Source: Tribonema minus (lineage: Eukaryota; Sar; Xanthophyceae; Tribonematales; Tribonemataceae). From it: a stretch of 64,000 nt of DNA. The position numbers and the translations under genes were made by a program. The DNA is taken from contig JAFCMP010000530.1 in the NCBI GenBank assembly GCA_017506865.1, positions 310,001-374,000 on the forward strand. Reading direction: 5' to 3'. Position 1 is the first letter of the stretch; the number at the start of each line of letters is the position of its first letter. Below are positions 21,430 through 33,621 of this stretch, in pieces. Below the pieces are notes generated by a model. It worked only from the letters and a program-made list of their open reading frames with translations, searched no databases and was not told where the DNA came from.

Positions 21430-24400
21430 ATGGTGCGGCGCAGCAGCGCACTGCCAGCAGTGGCTGTGGTGGTGGCTTGCCTTGCCACCACTGCCACCGC
21501 CGCAACAAAAGGTGAGCACGCATCGCATCTCACCACACGTGCGGACCTCAAACATGATCAGTGAAGACCTGCCACAGGTGATCTGCTTCAGTTTGATACT
21601 GGCCCATTACCGGCGCGATAGCTCTCATCTCGTCGCCCGTGCCTATTGCTCCTACTCCATCGCCCGTGAAACATGAATCCGTCGTGCAGTTTCTCATGAT
21701 CGTGCATCGCGCAATCAGGATCCGCCTAGTCGCTGCGTCCAACACCAGCACACGCGTACTCCCCCTCAATGCACACATGACATTCCTGCTACATATGTTC
21801 CGGTGCTGTGCCCACAGCCAAGGAGCAGCCCAATTTTCTGCTCAGAGATCAGGCAGACGGCAAATGCTTTGCTGGGGACTCCTTCCAGCGGTGTGGGGTG
21901 GACACGATCTGGCATGTCAGCGGCAAGGCCTCGGAGTACCTGATGCACCGGAGACCAGCAGCAGAAGGGGATGCGGCGACGTGTTTGGACAGGACAGCTT
22001 GCTCCGGTACAGTCAGCGATCTCACTCTGGGGCCCTGTGACAAGGCGTGCGCACGAGCATGGAATATCTTGGGGGACGAGCAAACTGTGAGTGGCTGCTT
22101 GTTTTCTCACGATCGCACGCACATGTTTCTGTGACCAACAGCTCATGCGTCATGTCACGAAGTGTGCTGAGTGACCTCTGGATGAACAATAAGGTAGTGG
22201 CTAGTGGCACATGTGAACTCTACCATGATGCGGCAAGCACCATCATCGAGCGTATACGTATGACACGTCATTTTCTTCTCAGACGTGACTGGGCCTTTTG
22301 CTGGATACTGGCGTAGAGTATGACTTCTGAAGCAGGAAATTTGCATAAACTTCAACTTCAAGCAAGTGCCGACCCAAAACAAAAACGAACGTAATCGAAT
22401 CGATATGCTAATGTAATGCAAGTCACTGTCAGGTTGACTTGCTGCACACAGCACCGAGTGCGTGGCAAGAGACCTGTCCAGTCATTACTGGAGCTCCACC
22501 TTTTGCAGGGGCGCCGACCAGACCTGCCACAACACAAAACACTGGTGCTGAATATGACACAGATCGCACCGCACAGGTTTATTCCTGGCAAGTCTCTGTA
22601 CGCGTCGCATCAACCTGACCTCAGCGCTGGCCCCCCCAACCCCTCTCCCGCCCCCCCCCCCCCCTCCCCCCCAGGGCTACATCCTGACGGAGGGCGAGGG
22701 CAAGGAGACGTGCCTGCTGCGCGACGGCGACGCCGCGCGCCTCGCGCCGTGCGCCGAGTCCCTCCTCTCCCTGTCCTTCACGCTCGTCAAGGACGCCGAC
22801 GTCGCGGCCATGGCCGGCGACGGCGCGCGCATGAGCGCCGCTGCGGCCGCGGGCGACGCCGCCGCCGTCGAGAAGTTTCTCAAGGGCGGCCTCGACGCGA
22901 ACGCCGCGGACTGGGACGGCGTGCCAGTGCTCAACACGGCGGCTGCCGCGGGGCACCTCGGCCTCGTGCAGCTGCTGCTCAAGAAGGTGGGCTTTGCGAC
23001 TGTGTCGCTCGCATGCATGGTGTTGGAGGGCTGCCTCTCGGCTCTTCGCCGAGCTGTGCCGTGCCGTGCGCCATATCGTGAGCGCGACGCTACTGGCTTC
23101 GGGGCGCCGCCAGAGCTGTGCACGTTGCTGCACCAACTTCCCCGCTTGTACGTCAAGTTCAGTTCATCTGCTGGGAACGTCTGCTGGACCCGTTTGCCAA
23201 TGCGTGCCTGCGCAACACTTGTTGTCATCCCCACTCATGCTGAGAACTGTCGCGTGGCTGTCGCCAGGGCGCCACGGTGGACGCAGTGGACAAGGACGGC
23301 ATCACGGCGCTCATGGAGGCGAGCATTGCGGGCAAGCTGGACGTGGTGAAGGAGCTGCTCAGGCAGGGCGCCAGCGTGGACAAGGAGGTGCCGAGCGGCG
23401 CGACGGCGCTGCTGCTCGCGGCAGGTGCGTTGCTCTCCATGTAGAGCTAGTCTCAGTACTGTATGTAGTAGTGCTACTTCGCGAGGTATATGGCATGGTC
23501 TGAAGAGGGTTGTGCTGCGTTGCTGCTACATCAGAAGGGCTATAGTGCAACGCACATGTATGCGCAGATATATTGCACGCATGTATACGTACTGAGTTCG
23601 CAAAGCGATGTGCTGCTTACGGCAGGCGCGTTGCCGCTGCGCCACAAGCGCTGATACCCTCTCTGTTTTACCGTACATGTGTTGAATACAAGCCACGCGG
23701 CCGCACGAGCAGCGTCTCTTGCAACAGTTGTCGCACCTCAGCACTACTCACACACAAGCAAGCGAGCTCTCTGGTATGCTCACGTTTCCATACATAACGA
23801 TACACTTTGTACACGGGATCTGTCTGGTATGCTCATGTTCTCGGTGCCCCGACTGCGCGCGTCGTGCAGGCGACGGCAAGGAGGGGGTGGTCGCGGAGCT
23901 GCTCAAGAACGGCGCCAGCGCCGGCATCGCGCGCTCGGACGGGCTCAGCCCGCTCATGGCGTCAGCGCTCGGCGGGCACGCAGGCATCGTCCAGCGATTG
24001 CTTGACGCAGGTTAGTCTTCCATACATGCCCTCATGATCCCTCGCCTTTGTGTGTGCAAGTAGGCTGACACTGTTTCTGCTCGCAATGACGCTGGTGCAG
24101 TGCGTAAACTTTTCTTTTCGTGTACTTGTTCCTGAAGCGTGGCCGCGAGTGCATGCTGTGCATGTCGCTCCCCGAGCTGCGCCGCAGCTAGCTGCGGTAA
24201 GTGCCTGCTGATGAGACTTGCCGCGGTCATGCACGTATCATGCCGCGCACCCTTGAAACACATCAGCACGGCCGCGCCGCGTCCCAGATGCGCCTGACAG
24301 TCGCACTCCGCGACAACTGGTTTTGTTGAAGTTGAAGTGTGAGTTGAAGTTGGTGATGCGACGCTCATTCGATGCCTGCAACGCGGACCGCAGCGCGCAA

Positions 24401-27400
24401 GCAGAGTGCGTCGGTGTCCAGAGGCGCGCGCGCCTGTCGGGGAGATGATGACCAACTCTTGTGCTGACGATCGGACATGCCGGCGCGGATCGTGCGTCGG
24501 TCGGTGCTGCACAAGCGCCGCCGGCGTGGCCCCGCGCCGGCCCCTGCCATCACGCCGTGAGGCTCATGTTTACTAGGACTGATCCCCATCAGCGCGCCCG
24601 CCGCCACCGCCATGCATAGGGTCCTGCTTTTTCCTTATCGCCTTCGCATGCTTGGGCCCGTGCATACGTGTTTGCCTGTGGCCGGTCCATCCCATGTAAG
24701 TGCTGCTTTGTTAGCGCCGGCGCGCTCTGTTTGCTTGCATTCACGCAGCTTCTGTGCATGGCATGTAGACCACGCTGCTTGCCCATGCGTCGCATGCCAC
24801 TCGGCGCCGCCGTGTGCCCTTTGAGCACCGTGCACCTGCTACTTGCTTGCGAGCGCTGAACCGCGTCACACACGCACCAGCGGCCCTTTGACTGATGCGC
24901 CGCTGCAAATGCTCCCCCCCCCCCCCCCCCCCATTCCCTTCAGGCGCGGACCCCAATGCCACGGACAAGGACAGCGTGTCAGCGCTCATCAACGCCGCGG
25001 AGGCGGGGTCGGTGGCGGCGGTGCGCGCGCTGCTGGAGAAGGGGGCGGACGTGTCGCACGCCGCCGCGCAGGGGTACGTTTGTCACCTGTCTTCCCTTTG
25101 CGATGCCTGCTCTGCATGTTACTCGCATGCCGTGACTCCATACCTGTTGCACGCGATCATGCGCGCCACCGACGTGCATAGGCAAAGCGGGGTGGCGCTG
25201 TTCGTGGAGAGCAGGCTCGCCGCTGGTCCTGGCCTTGCCAGTGATGCACTTGACTCACACCAAATGCTCGGGTCAGCTGGCAGGGACATCACGCCCGCAG
25301 CGTGACGCTACCATCTACTCATGTTGAGGTTGAAGTTGAAGTATTGGCTTTGCGCGCGCCACCGCCGCCCGCAGGTACACCGCGCTGGTGGTGGCGGCGG
25401 CGGGGGGGCACGTGGAGGCGGCGCGCGTGCTGGTCGAGAAGGGGGCGGCGACAGACGAGGGGGACGGCATCACGCCGCTCATGTACGCGGCCGCTGGCGG
25501 GCACCTCGACATGGTTGACGTGAGTGATGGCGGTCGCAGTGTGGCAGTATGCGTAGTGTATGCGGTGGAAGTGGGGTATGTGGCTCATATGGCAGCGTCG
25601 TGGTTATCGTGATTGCGGGCGGGGGCAGGCACCTGATGAGGGTGACGTGAAGTTGCGGCAGTTGGGGAGCGAGACAGGTATACGTATTGTTCAGCATGAT
25701 TGCACCCATGTCCAGTGTGTCGTCATGTCACAGCAACGCTATCATAGTGCTCCTCTTGCTCCTCTTGATAGCGTCGTGGACGGGCAGCTGGACATGCTCG
25801 AGGTGAGCAGTGATGGTCGCACCGTGATCACTATGTGCATGTTTCAACAGCGCCTCTGTAGTTGAAGTGAGTAAGATCACAAGACTGCTGTCGCTTGGAG
25901 TGCCACTGTGCTTCTCGTGAACACGTTCAACCTGCGGGAGTTGGTGGTGGGGACCTGGACGCAGCTGAACTCACTGATAACCATCGCGGGTGACTCGATC
26001 ATTTATTTCGTGGACACTGGCGCTCACGGCGTGCACCGCTTGTGTGCGTGGCTGCGGTGCGCTTCCTTCCGCACACGGTCCATGTGCGCACGGTGATTGA
26101 ATGGTGAAGCAGCGCTCTGTGTGTGTTGCTGGTGCGGCACCTGGCTGATGACTCGCTGTCGCAAGTGGCCTCAAATACACTGATGCCATAGCGCGATCAA
26201 TCAGCCACGTCTGCGCTCTCAACAATCCATACGTGCACGCAACCCTATGCACAGGCACACACATCTCCTCGCAGCGCAGGCGCGGACCCACACACAACAA
26301 CGCACAAGCGCTTACAACCATGCGCAGCGCACAGACACACACACACGCATTGACATTAAGTAGTTTATAAAATCGTAAATATTGAAATCCTCGTGAAGCA
26401 GGCGCTGACCCGCCTAGACGTTTCTGACGCCGTCCGCCCCGTCGCGCGCTCCACGCACACGCGCGACGACGCCAGTTCCTGCTCTCGGCGGCAACAATGC
26501 CTAACCATACTAGACCTATGTAGTACACAAACATGGTAGTCTATGCAGTTCCATACACCCCCCCCGTAGTGCGGGCACCCACACGTACAGCCGTGCCTGA
26601 CGCCCTCCGCCCCGCGCTCCCCTCCGCTGTCCACGCACACGCGCGACGACGACGCGACAGTTCCTGCTCTCCGCGGGCGCCGACGTCAACCAGAAGGCCG
26701 CCAGCGGCGCGAATGTGCTGGTGGAGGCAGCGACCAACGGCACGGTGGCCGTCATTGAGAGGCTGCTCGCGGCGGGCGCGGACGCGCGCGTGCGCGACGA
26801 GCAGGGCATGACGCCCCTCATGTTCGCCGCGAGCGCGGGGCACGCGCCCGCGTGCGAGCTCTTCATCCAGAAGGTGCGCCGCCGCCGCCGCGCAACGCTT
26901 GCTCTTCGTCTGAGAAGGCGCGTCGCTGCTCAGCACGTACCCTGACTCTAACCCTTGAGCTCTTCATCCAGAAGGTGCGTCGACAGCGCTCACCCTCACC
27001 CTAACCCTGACCTAGATATTTTCATCCGGAAGGTGCGTCGTCGCTCAACGCTAGCCTCAGCCCTAACTCTAGAGCGCCTCATCAAGAAGGTGCGTCGTCA
27101 GCGTTGTGAGACCCTGACCCTAACCCTAGCCCTTAAGCTGTTCATGTGGAAGGTGCGTCGCTGCTCAACCCTCACCTTAGCCCTAGCCCTAGAGCGCGTC
27201 ATCCAGCAGAAGGTGCAGCGTTGCCTCCCCCGGGGCTGAGCGTGGCACGCGATTATGGAAAGTGGATGGTGCGATGATGGGGGGGGAGGGGCGACGGCCT
27301 CGCGTGCGGACGGCGGGGGGCGCATGGTGCGGCAGGCAGCAGTTGCTTGCTTCTGTAAGCAGCGGGGGCGACACTTCGCTCAGCGTCTGATCATGATGCT

Positions 27401-30400
27401 GCGCAGAAACACAGCATCGCCTGTGAATGTCGTCGCTGCAGTCCCCTGGAGGACACATGTTCAGGGCAGCCTTTCAAACGCAGTTCTCATGCGTTGAGCG
27501 CTGCCCCCCCCCCCCTCCTGTGCAGGGCGTCGACCCCAACACGATGGCGCACAGCGGCGGCACGGCGCTCATGTTCGCGGCGATCGCCGGGCATCTGCAG
27601 GCCGCTGAGGTGAGCACTGCCGCCTGAGCACTGTCTGACTGCTGTGCTTTGTTGTCGTGCCGTTGCTCAGCGCTGCAGGCTTCCTGCTAAGGCACGCAGC
27701 GCAGCTGCGCATGAGCTCCGTGCAGTGCTGAGCGGCCAGGATGTTGCAAGTCAGGAGAGCACTGGCTCGGCGTCGGCGCCTGCTGCACCTGCCTGCACGT
27801 TCTGTGTCTTACATGTTCCACGTCTCCGCTGGTAAAGGCGCCCCGTCGCCGCCGACCGCACGGCCTTCTACCATGCACTCACCTGGCAGTTGCAGTGTCC
27901 GCCGCCCGCTGCTGCGTGGCATGGTGCCAGGCGTCAATGCTGACGCTGCCGCTTGCGCGTTGCCGCGTGGTGCTTGCGCAGGTGCTGATCGCTGCGGGCG
28001 CTGACGTCGACGCCGCAGTGGCGGCCACGCCGGAGTACCTCAAGTCTGTGACAGAGGTGAGCGTGTGTGCGCTCCTTTGCGTGAGCGCCGCTGCTGCTGC
28101 TGCTGCTGCTGCTCTGCATGTGCATCTTGACAAAAACTGGTGTATTGGTGTTCCTGTAGTACATACAGCAGGGACTCTCGCGTCCGTGCCGCACTGACCT
28201 CGAGTACACGCAAACCAGCCGCGCTTCATGCTTACCGTCTTGCGGGTGAGCCGCGCCCGGCGCGCGTGCGCCATCAACTGTTGACACTCGCAACCGCGTG
28301 GCCATGCTTCTGCTGTAGCTGGCCAAAAACACACATTTCGCAGGCAACTGTGGGGCGCTTTTTTATGTGCTCGGGACCGCAGCATCTGCGGCATCGCGGA
28401 GCGCGTATGCAGCGCCCAGTTGCGGTGACGTGGCACTCTGTGCATGCAAGTGATGCACCGAGCACCGTGGCTGACGCCACACGTAAATTTCGCAACGCTC
28501 CTCCATGATGGCGGTGCGGCACGAGCCAACCGTGTGCGCAGGGACATCAATGCAAACTTGCTGCCTACTACGGCCCTTCGCGGTTCAATCAGAGACTCAA
28601 CAGCCTGGAATACTTCCATGCGGAGTGAGCTGCACCGCAGTCAGTCGTGCTGCAGGCGTCGAAGGCATCTGAGCTGCGCTCCGAACCGCTGTCGCCCCCC
28701 ATGCTGTCCTGTTTTTAAATGACTGGCACGTCACACATTGCTAACTTCAACTTCAAACAATGCGTGCAACCGGCAGGCGCTCGAGCAGGGCGTGGAGGGC
28801 ACGGAGCCGCACAAGGACGGCGTGACGGCGCTCATGCTGGCCGCGCAGGGCGGGCACGCGGAGCTCGCCAAGCTGCTGCTGGCGAAGGGGGCGGATGTCA
28901 ACAGGGCGGTGCGTACTTCAAGAAGATGCTTGTATATAAAGTTATTATTGTCAGAACCTGTTATCTCATATGGAATTGCAGTTTGACCCATTTGACGGTC
29001 ACCAGTGCTTGTGCGCGTCGCGTCCGCGGCGCACACAGCGCAGCGCCTGCGTACGTTGCCGTCAAGACTGCACCACTTGAAACGGCTCTGGCGTGGAGTG
29101 GTCACGCGGCGACTGGGCGCACGGCGCGGACTGCGCTCCCGGATGGCATCGGCCGCTGTCAAGGACACAGCCGGCGTGGAGCCCTGCATGCGTGTGTCTC
29201 AGCTGCTGTGCGACTGGCAGTGGCAACCCCACTGCTGCCAGTGCCGGTCTACTTGCTACCAGGGGTCACTCTGCTACGGCGTCTCAGTTCTAGGTGTTGT
29301 AGGCGCATGTCCTCCGTCACGCTCCATCTTCAAATTAATTCCCCTGTCGCGCTGCGTGCGCATGGCGACAAGGTCGCCGTGCTGCTGCTCTGGGGCCAAC
29401 TATCACTGTAAAGCAGGCGTCCGGCCGGGCCGCACATGTCGTGGAGACAACGTGCACTCTTTGAAGCGTCGCCGTGCGCTCAATCTTCAACTTTAACTCC
29501 CTTTAGCACGAGCAGCACGACGAGGACATGACGGTGTTACAGGAGGCGGCGCGCAACGGCTACGACGAGGTCGCCCCGCTGCTGCTTTGGGGCCAAGCAC
29601 CCCCGCAATCATGTGTGCGGCCAGCTTACATCATGAGTCATGACATCACGATGTGTACACCTGTAGCGTTGCCGTGCGCTCATTTTTCAACTTCAATTTC
29701 ATCATACCTGCAGGACGACGAGGACATGACGGCGCTGCAGGAGGCGGCGCGCAATGGCCACGACGAGGTCGCCCTGCTGCTGCTGTAGGGCCAAGCACCA
29801 CTGTAATCGTGTGTCCGGCCAGCTTTCATCATGACGTGATGATGTGTACACTCTGTAGCGTCGCCATGCGCAACTTGAACTTCAACTTGAACTTCATGTC
29901 ACACCTGCAGGACGATGAGGACATGACGGCGCTGCAGGAGGCGGCGCGCAACGGCCACGACGAGGTCGCCCTGCTGCTGCTGGACGGCGGCGCTGCGCCG
30001 GACCAGACGTACGTCGACGAGGCAGGCGCCAAGCAGAACCTGCTCTACGACATGGTGAGGCCCGCAGTCTCCGTGCAGCACCGATCCACAGTGCTTGAGT
30101 GTATGGAAGGAATTAGGGTAAGGGGGGGGAAGGGGGGGGGGGGGCATTCAGACCAGACATACGTCGACGAGGCGGGCGCCAAGCAGAACCTGCTCTACTA
30201 GACATGGTGAGTCTCGCCTTCTCTGTGCAGCGCGTCACTGCGCCTTGAGTGGCACAGCAAAACCTGCTGTACGACATGGTGACACCCGTTTTCTGTGTGC
30301 AGTGCCGCTCTGCGCTGCTAGGACGGTGCCGCTGTGCAGTGCGTGAGCGAATCGATAGGGACGGGGTTACGGTGACAAGGGGGCCGTGCGCTTTTGATGT

Positions 30401-33400
30401 TGACGTCATCATGTCCTTCAAGTACCAGTGGCAACTTTGCTGATGAGCGATGCTGCCTGCTCCTTCTTGCGTCCGTTCCCACGCGTCAGATTGAAGCGGG
30501 CCGCGAGGACTTTGTGGTGAAGCTGCTCGAAAAGGGCGCCGATGCGTCGCACATCGGTGAGCGCTGTGACGGAACAGCAGATCTTGTACCCATTCTCATC
30601 CACTACCTTGGGCGGTAGGCATGTACTCATCCTGTCTCATCTGCTAGGGTTGTCGCAAAAAAAAGGCAGTTTCGGTGCACTGCAGGGGCGGCGTATGCGC
30701 AGCGTCGCAGCAGCTACGCTGTGCCTTTGCACACGCGCGACTCGTGAGCAGCCGCGGCGCTTGCATCACACGCCCGCGCTGCGGTCGCTGATGAGGAGGC
30801 GGCGTGGCCATGCGATGCAATCTCGCCATGCGCCGAGCGCTGCCATGTGACACCTCGCTCAGCTGCCGCTGCCGCCGCTGCTGCTGCTGCCGCCGCCGCT
30901 GCCGCCACCTGCCATGTGATCCCTCAACTGCCGCCGTCGCTGCCGCCGCAGGCGAGGGGGGAACGACGACGCTGATTGCGGCCGTGTTCAAGGGCATGCC
31001 CAGGGCCGTCGCCAAGCTGCTGAGCGTTGTGGGCAAGGAAGTCGTCAACGCCACGACGGAGGAGGGGGCGACCGCGCTGCTGCTGGCCGCCAACAAGGTA
31101 CGGCGGCAGCACATCTCCGCACTCGCTGGCTGCCGAGCCGCGCACACTCGTCCGCGAACAATCGCGCTTGCGCGGAGCCGCTTCGTGTGCACGCCATCGC
31201 GAGATGCGCTGTTGACGTCACCGGGCGACTGAGCGCCGCCGCCGCATGCAGGCGTGCCAGCTCACCGCGCGGCAGCTGGGGTAGGTATGTCGGCTGAGAT
31301 CTACGCTCGCTCGTCCTCCGCGTTGTGGGCGCACATTGCGCGCCGCGCCTCCACGCGCCGTCCGAAGGTGCGCTGCCGCTGCCTCCGCACGGCTTTGCGG
31401 CGGCCGGGCGGCGTTGCCGCACGGCGGCGACGCCCGCCTGGCGGCGCAGCAGCCAGGGTATGGTGCCGTGTGATACATACGTGCCCGATGCGGAGGCCGC
31501 GTGCGCTGCCTCACCTTGGCACAGTAGACTCCGTGCTCACCCCCACGATTTCAGCTCGTGGTTTGAACATACATAGCGCATGCTTCGTGGCGTGCTGTCG
31601 ATCTGACCACTCTCACTTGCCTCGGCGCGCGCGCGGCGCAGGGCAACGCGGAGATGGTCAAGAGCCTCGTGGACGCCGGCGCGAGCGTCGACACGGCGGA
31701 CAAAGACAGCACCACGGCGCTCATGGCGGCGGCGGCGTCCGCGCACATCGACGCCGCACAGGCAAGGCGCTCGCGCGCAGCAGCAGCAGCAGCAGCAGTG
31801 CTCAGTCGTGAAGTGGCAGTAGCGCGTGGCACCAGTGCGCCGTGGGTTTCAGATCACATGCACTGGAACACTGGAATGCACCGCGCATGCTCACAAGTAA
31901 TGCATACTCATTTGCAACACCAGCAGAATGCACCGCACACTCCTAGGTGAGGGTACAAATTGTCAGGCGGCACCGTGGCTGCACTGCCGCAACGGAGAGT
32001 GCGTTCTCGGCTTTTGTGCAACGAACATCGCGCCGCGCCGCACTCGCGGCCAAAGCACCTTGCAGCCAGAGGAGTCGCACACCGGCGACGGCAAGCAGCG
32101 CCTGTGCGCGCCACGCCCTGAGTCGCGAGGTCGTTTGGTAAGCGACGCGCGTCCAGCCGCCGTTGTAGAGCACCGGAGAGAAGTGATCACATGATTTTCC
32201 ATGATTTGTTGTTTCAACATGTGGGGTTTGAGCACGCCACTGCACGCACTCGCATGCATTGTCATGCATGAGATCCCTGCCGCGAACTGTAGCCTCGCGG
32301 TGCCTGCTTAACACAGCTGGCGCGTGGCGCGCGCTCCTGTACTGACGCCCGCCCGTGTTTCTGTGTGTCTTTCTTGCGTGCGCAGGAGCTCATCAAGGCG
32401 GGGGCCAACCTCAACCTGCAGAACAAGGACGGGCACACCGCGCTCATGTTTGCGCACAACGGGCGTGCGCAGGTGCGCAAAGATGGCGCGGTAAAACCGT
32501 GTCGCACTGCACAACTTCAAGACACAACTTCAAGCATGCAGCGCTCCCTCGCTCCCCTGCTGTTCATGACGTGGCTTGGTGAAGGTCGGCATGACACGTC
32601 TGGATGCTGCGCGACTCAGCGTTGCTGTCGGCGGCAGCGCTGCGCCGTGATGACGCGCTCTTGCCGACGCCACATTAGTCAAGCATCAATCGCTGCTGTG
32701 GAGAAACTGCTTCTGAGCCCTGTTCGCCGGCCGGCATTGCACGGCGGTAGCCATAGGTGCGTTGGCTACGGCGACGCTTCAATGGGCCAGCGCATCTGGG
32801 AGAGCGACACCGCCAAGCACTCATCGCCGAACTCGCTCTCGCGGCATGCATGTTGGTGCGGTTGCCCGTGCGCGAGCGCCCTGTTGAAGTGTAGTGGAGA
32901 ACGACAGCATGGTTTCGCAGGCGGCGGCAGGCCTAAACGCGCCAGAGTGGGGCGATCAAATTCACAAGCCAACGCAGCGCTGACGCAGCATCACGCTACC
33001 AGCAGTGCGATCCAGCGTCACCAGTCTCACGTTGCCTGTGGGGACACGCAAAGCAACGGCTGGTGCAGCGACCATGTAGGCAGTCAGTTGTGGCACGCAC
33101 CGCTGTGCCGTGCAGCGACAGCAGCGCGGAAGCCGAGCGCTGTCGCTGCACGGAAGCCGAGCGGCAAGCCTGCAAGCGTGCACCGTTGCCGCGGCTCATC
33201 AAGCAGATGGATTGATGCGCCGCCTGCCTCGCTGCCGACGGCTGCTGTCGCGGCTGGCGCTGCTGCTGGCAGCCGCCGCCGCTGCTGCGCGCACACGCCC
33301 ACCTCACTTTCCGCGCAGCCGATACCGCCGCCCAGCTCAACGAAGCGCCGCTCGCGCGCGCCGCTGCCGCCGCCGCTTCCGCCACAGGTCATGATCCTCA

Positions 33401-33621
33401 AGGAGGAGTATGCCGACTACCTTTCCGACGCCGCGGAGGGCGGCGCCGGCGCAACGACGCTGCTCGACGCCGCCGCCGCGCGCGCGCAGGACATGGTGGA
33501 CCTGCTCGCGCGCAGCGGCGCGGACGCGGCGCTCAAGGACTCCGAGGGGCGCGCCGCCGCGGACTACGACTACAAGCCCGGCAGCAAGGCCGCCGCCAAG
33601 GGCCTGTCGGACGAGCTGTGA
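21430..33621 (+). CDS. ankyrin-repeat protein with signal peptide and C-terminal SDEL (predicted ER-lumenal)
   Basis: Seventeen exons in phase: 21430-21511, 21818-22086, 22675-22986, 23268-23424, 23870-24010, 24944-25073, 25375-25519, 26661-26873, 27526-27609, 27982-28056, 28777-28908, 29911-30054, 30490-30556, 30952-31097, 31642-31761, 32386-32472, 33388-33621; about 845 residues. A signal peptide (VRRSSALPAVAVVVACLATT, residues 2-21) is followed by a Cys-rich region of about 120 residues (GKCFAGDSFQRCG, GKETCLLRDGDAARLAPC) that may be a beta-trefoil-like domain. Then come about fourteen ankyrin repeats, such as DGITALMEASIAGKLDVVKE and DGHTALMFAHNG. The last residues are GLSDEL, an SDEL form of the ER-retrieval signal. 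Ankyrin proteins are usually cytosolic, so a lumenal one is unusual; client and function are unknown. One intron has a GC donor (31762). The last intron (915 bases) has no in-frame stop. Exon edges are repeatedly duplicated into introns. Confidence 0.85.
25775..25803 (+). pseudogene. decayed copy of the 3' end of the ankyrin exon at 25375-25519
   Basis: The exon end reading GHLDMVD with its GTGAGT donor is repeated 284 bases downstream as GQLDMLE with GTGAGC, and the similarity continues into the intron. Only the exon edge is present, without an acceptor, so it is not an independent exon. Confidence 0.6.
26856..27212 (+). repeat. array of six repeated exon-end/5' splice-site units with CCCTAA-like spacers
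   Basis: The end of the ankyrin exon (GAGCTCTTCATCCAGAAG, then GTGCG) at 26873 recurs with donors after 26974, 27032, 27089, 27152 and 27212, mostly 57-63 bases apart. Between them lie telomere-like stretches such as CCCTAACCCTGA. The first two exon ends are identical in their last 18 bases and the rest diverge progressively. Only the first joins the correct reading frame in the gene model. Confidence 0.8.
29340..30278 (+). repeat. tandem partial copies of one ankyrin exon and its flanking intron
   Basis: The working exon is 29911-30054. Upstream, its 5' part with the acceptor is repeated at 29516 and 29714, with a more decayed copy near 29345-29400, at a spacing close to 197 bases. The copy at 29714 runs into an in-frame TAG. 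Downstream, the 3' end (AKQNLLYDM plus donor) is repeated with donors after 30206 and 30278; the first of these has an in-frame TAG. So both edges of one exon were copied outward. Confidence 0.75.

Noticed and set aside
22621-23136. Long - strand frames opposite the ankyrin exons
   Set aside because: They are antisense shadows of exon 22675-22986, which is supported by ankyrin similarity and splice phase.
26856-27212. CRISPR-like regular repeat array
   Set aside because: The repeats are degenerate exon ends with splice donors inside a eukaryotic intron, without conserved direct repeats or unique spacers.
26955-27239. A 94-codon + strand frame through the repeat array
   Set aside because: It is the translation of repeated exon ends and CCCTAA-like spacers, not an independent gene.
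32365-33621. A 418-codon open frame as one exon
   Set aside because: Its ends are clear ankyrin exons, but the middle shows no ankyrin pattern and is bordered by a GT donor and an AG acceptor, so it is modelled as a stop-free intron. Retention is kept as a separate finding.
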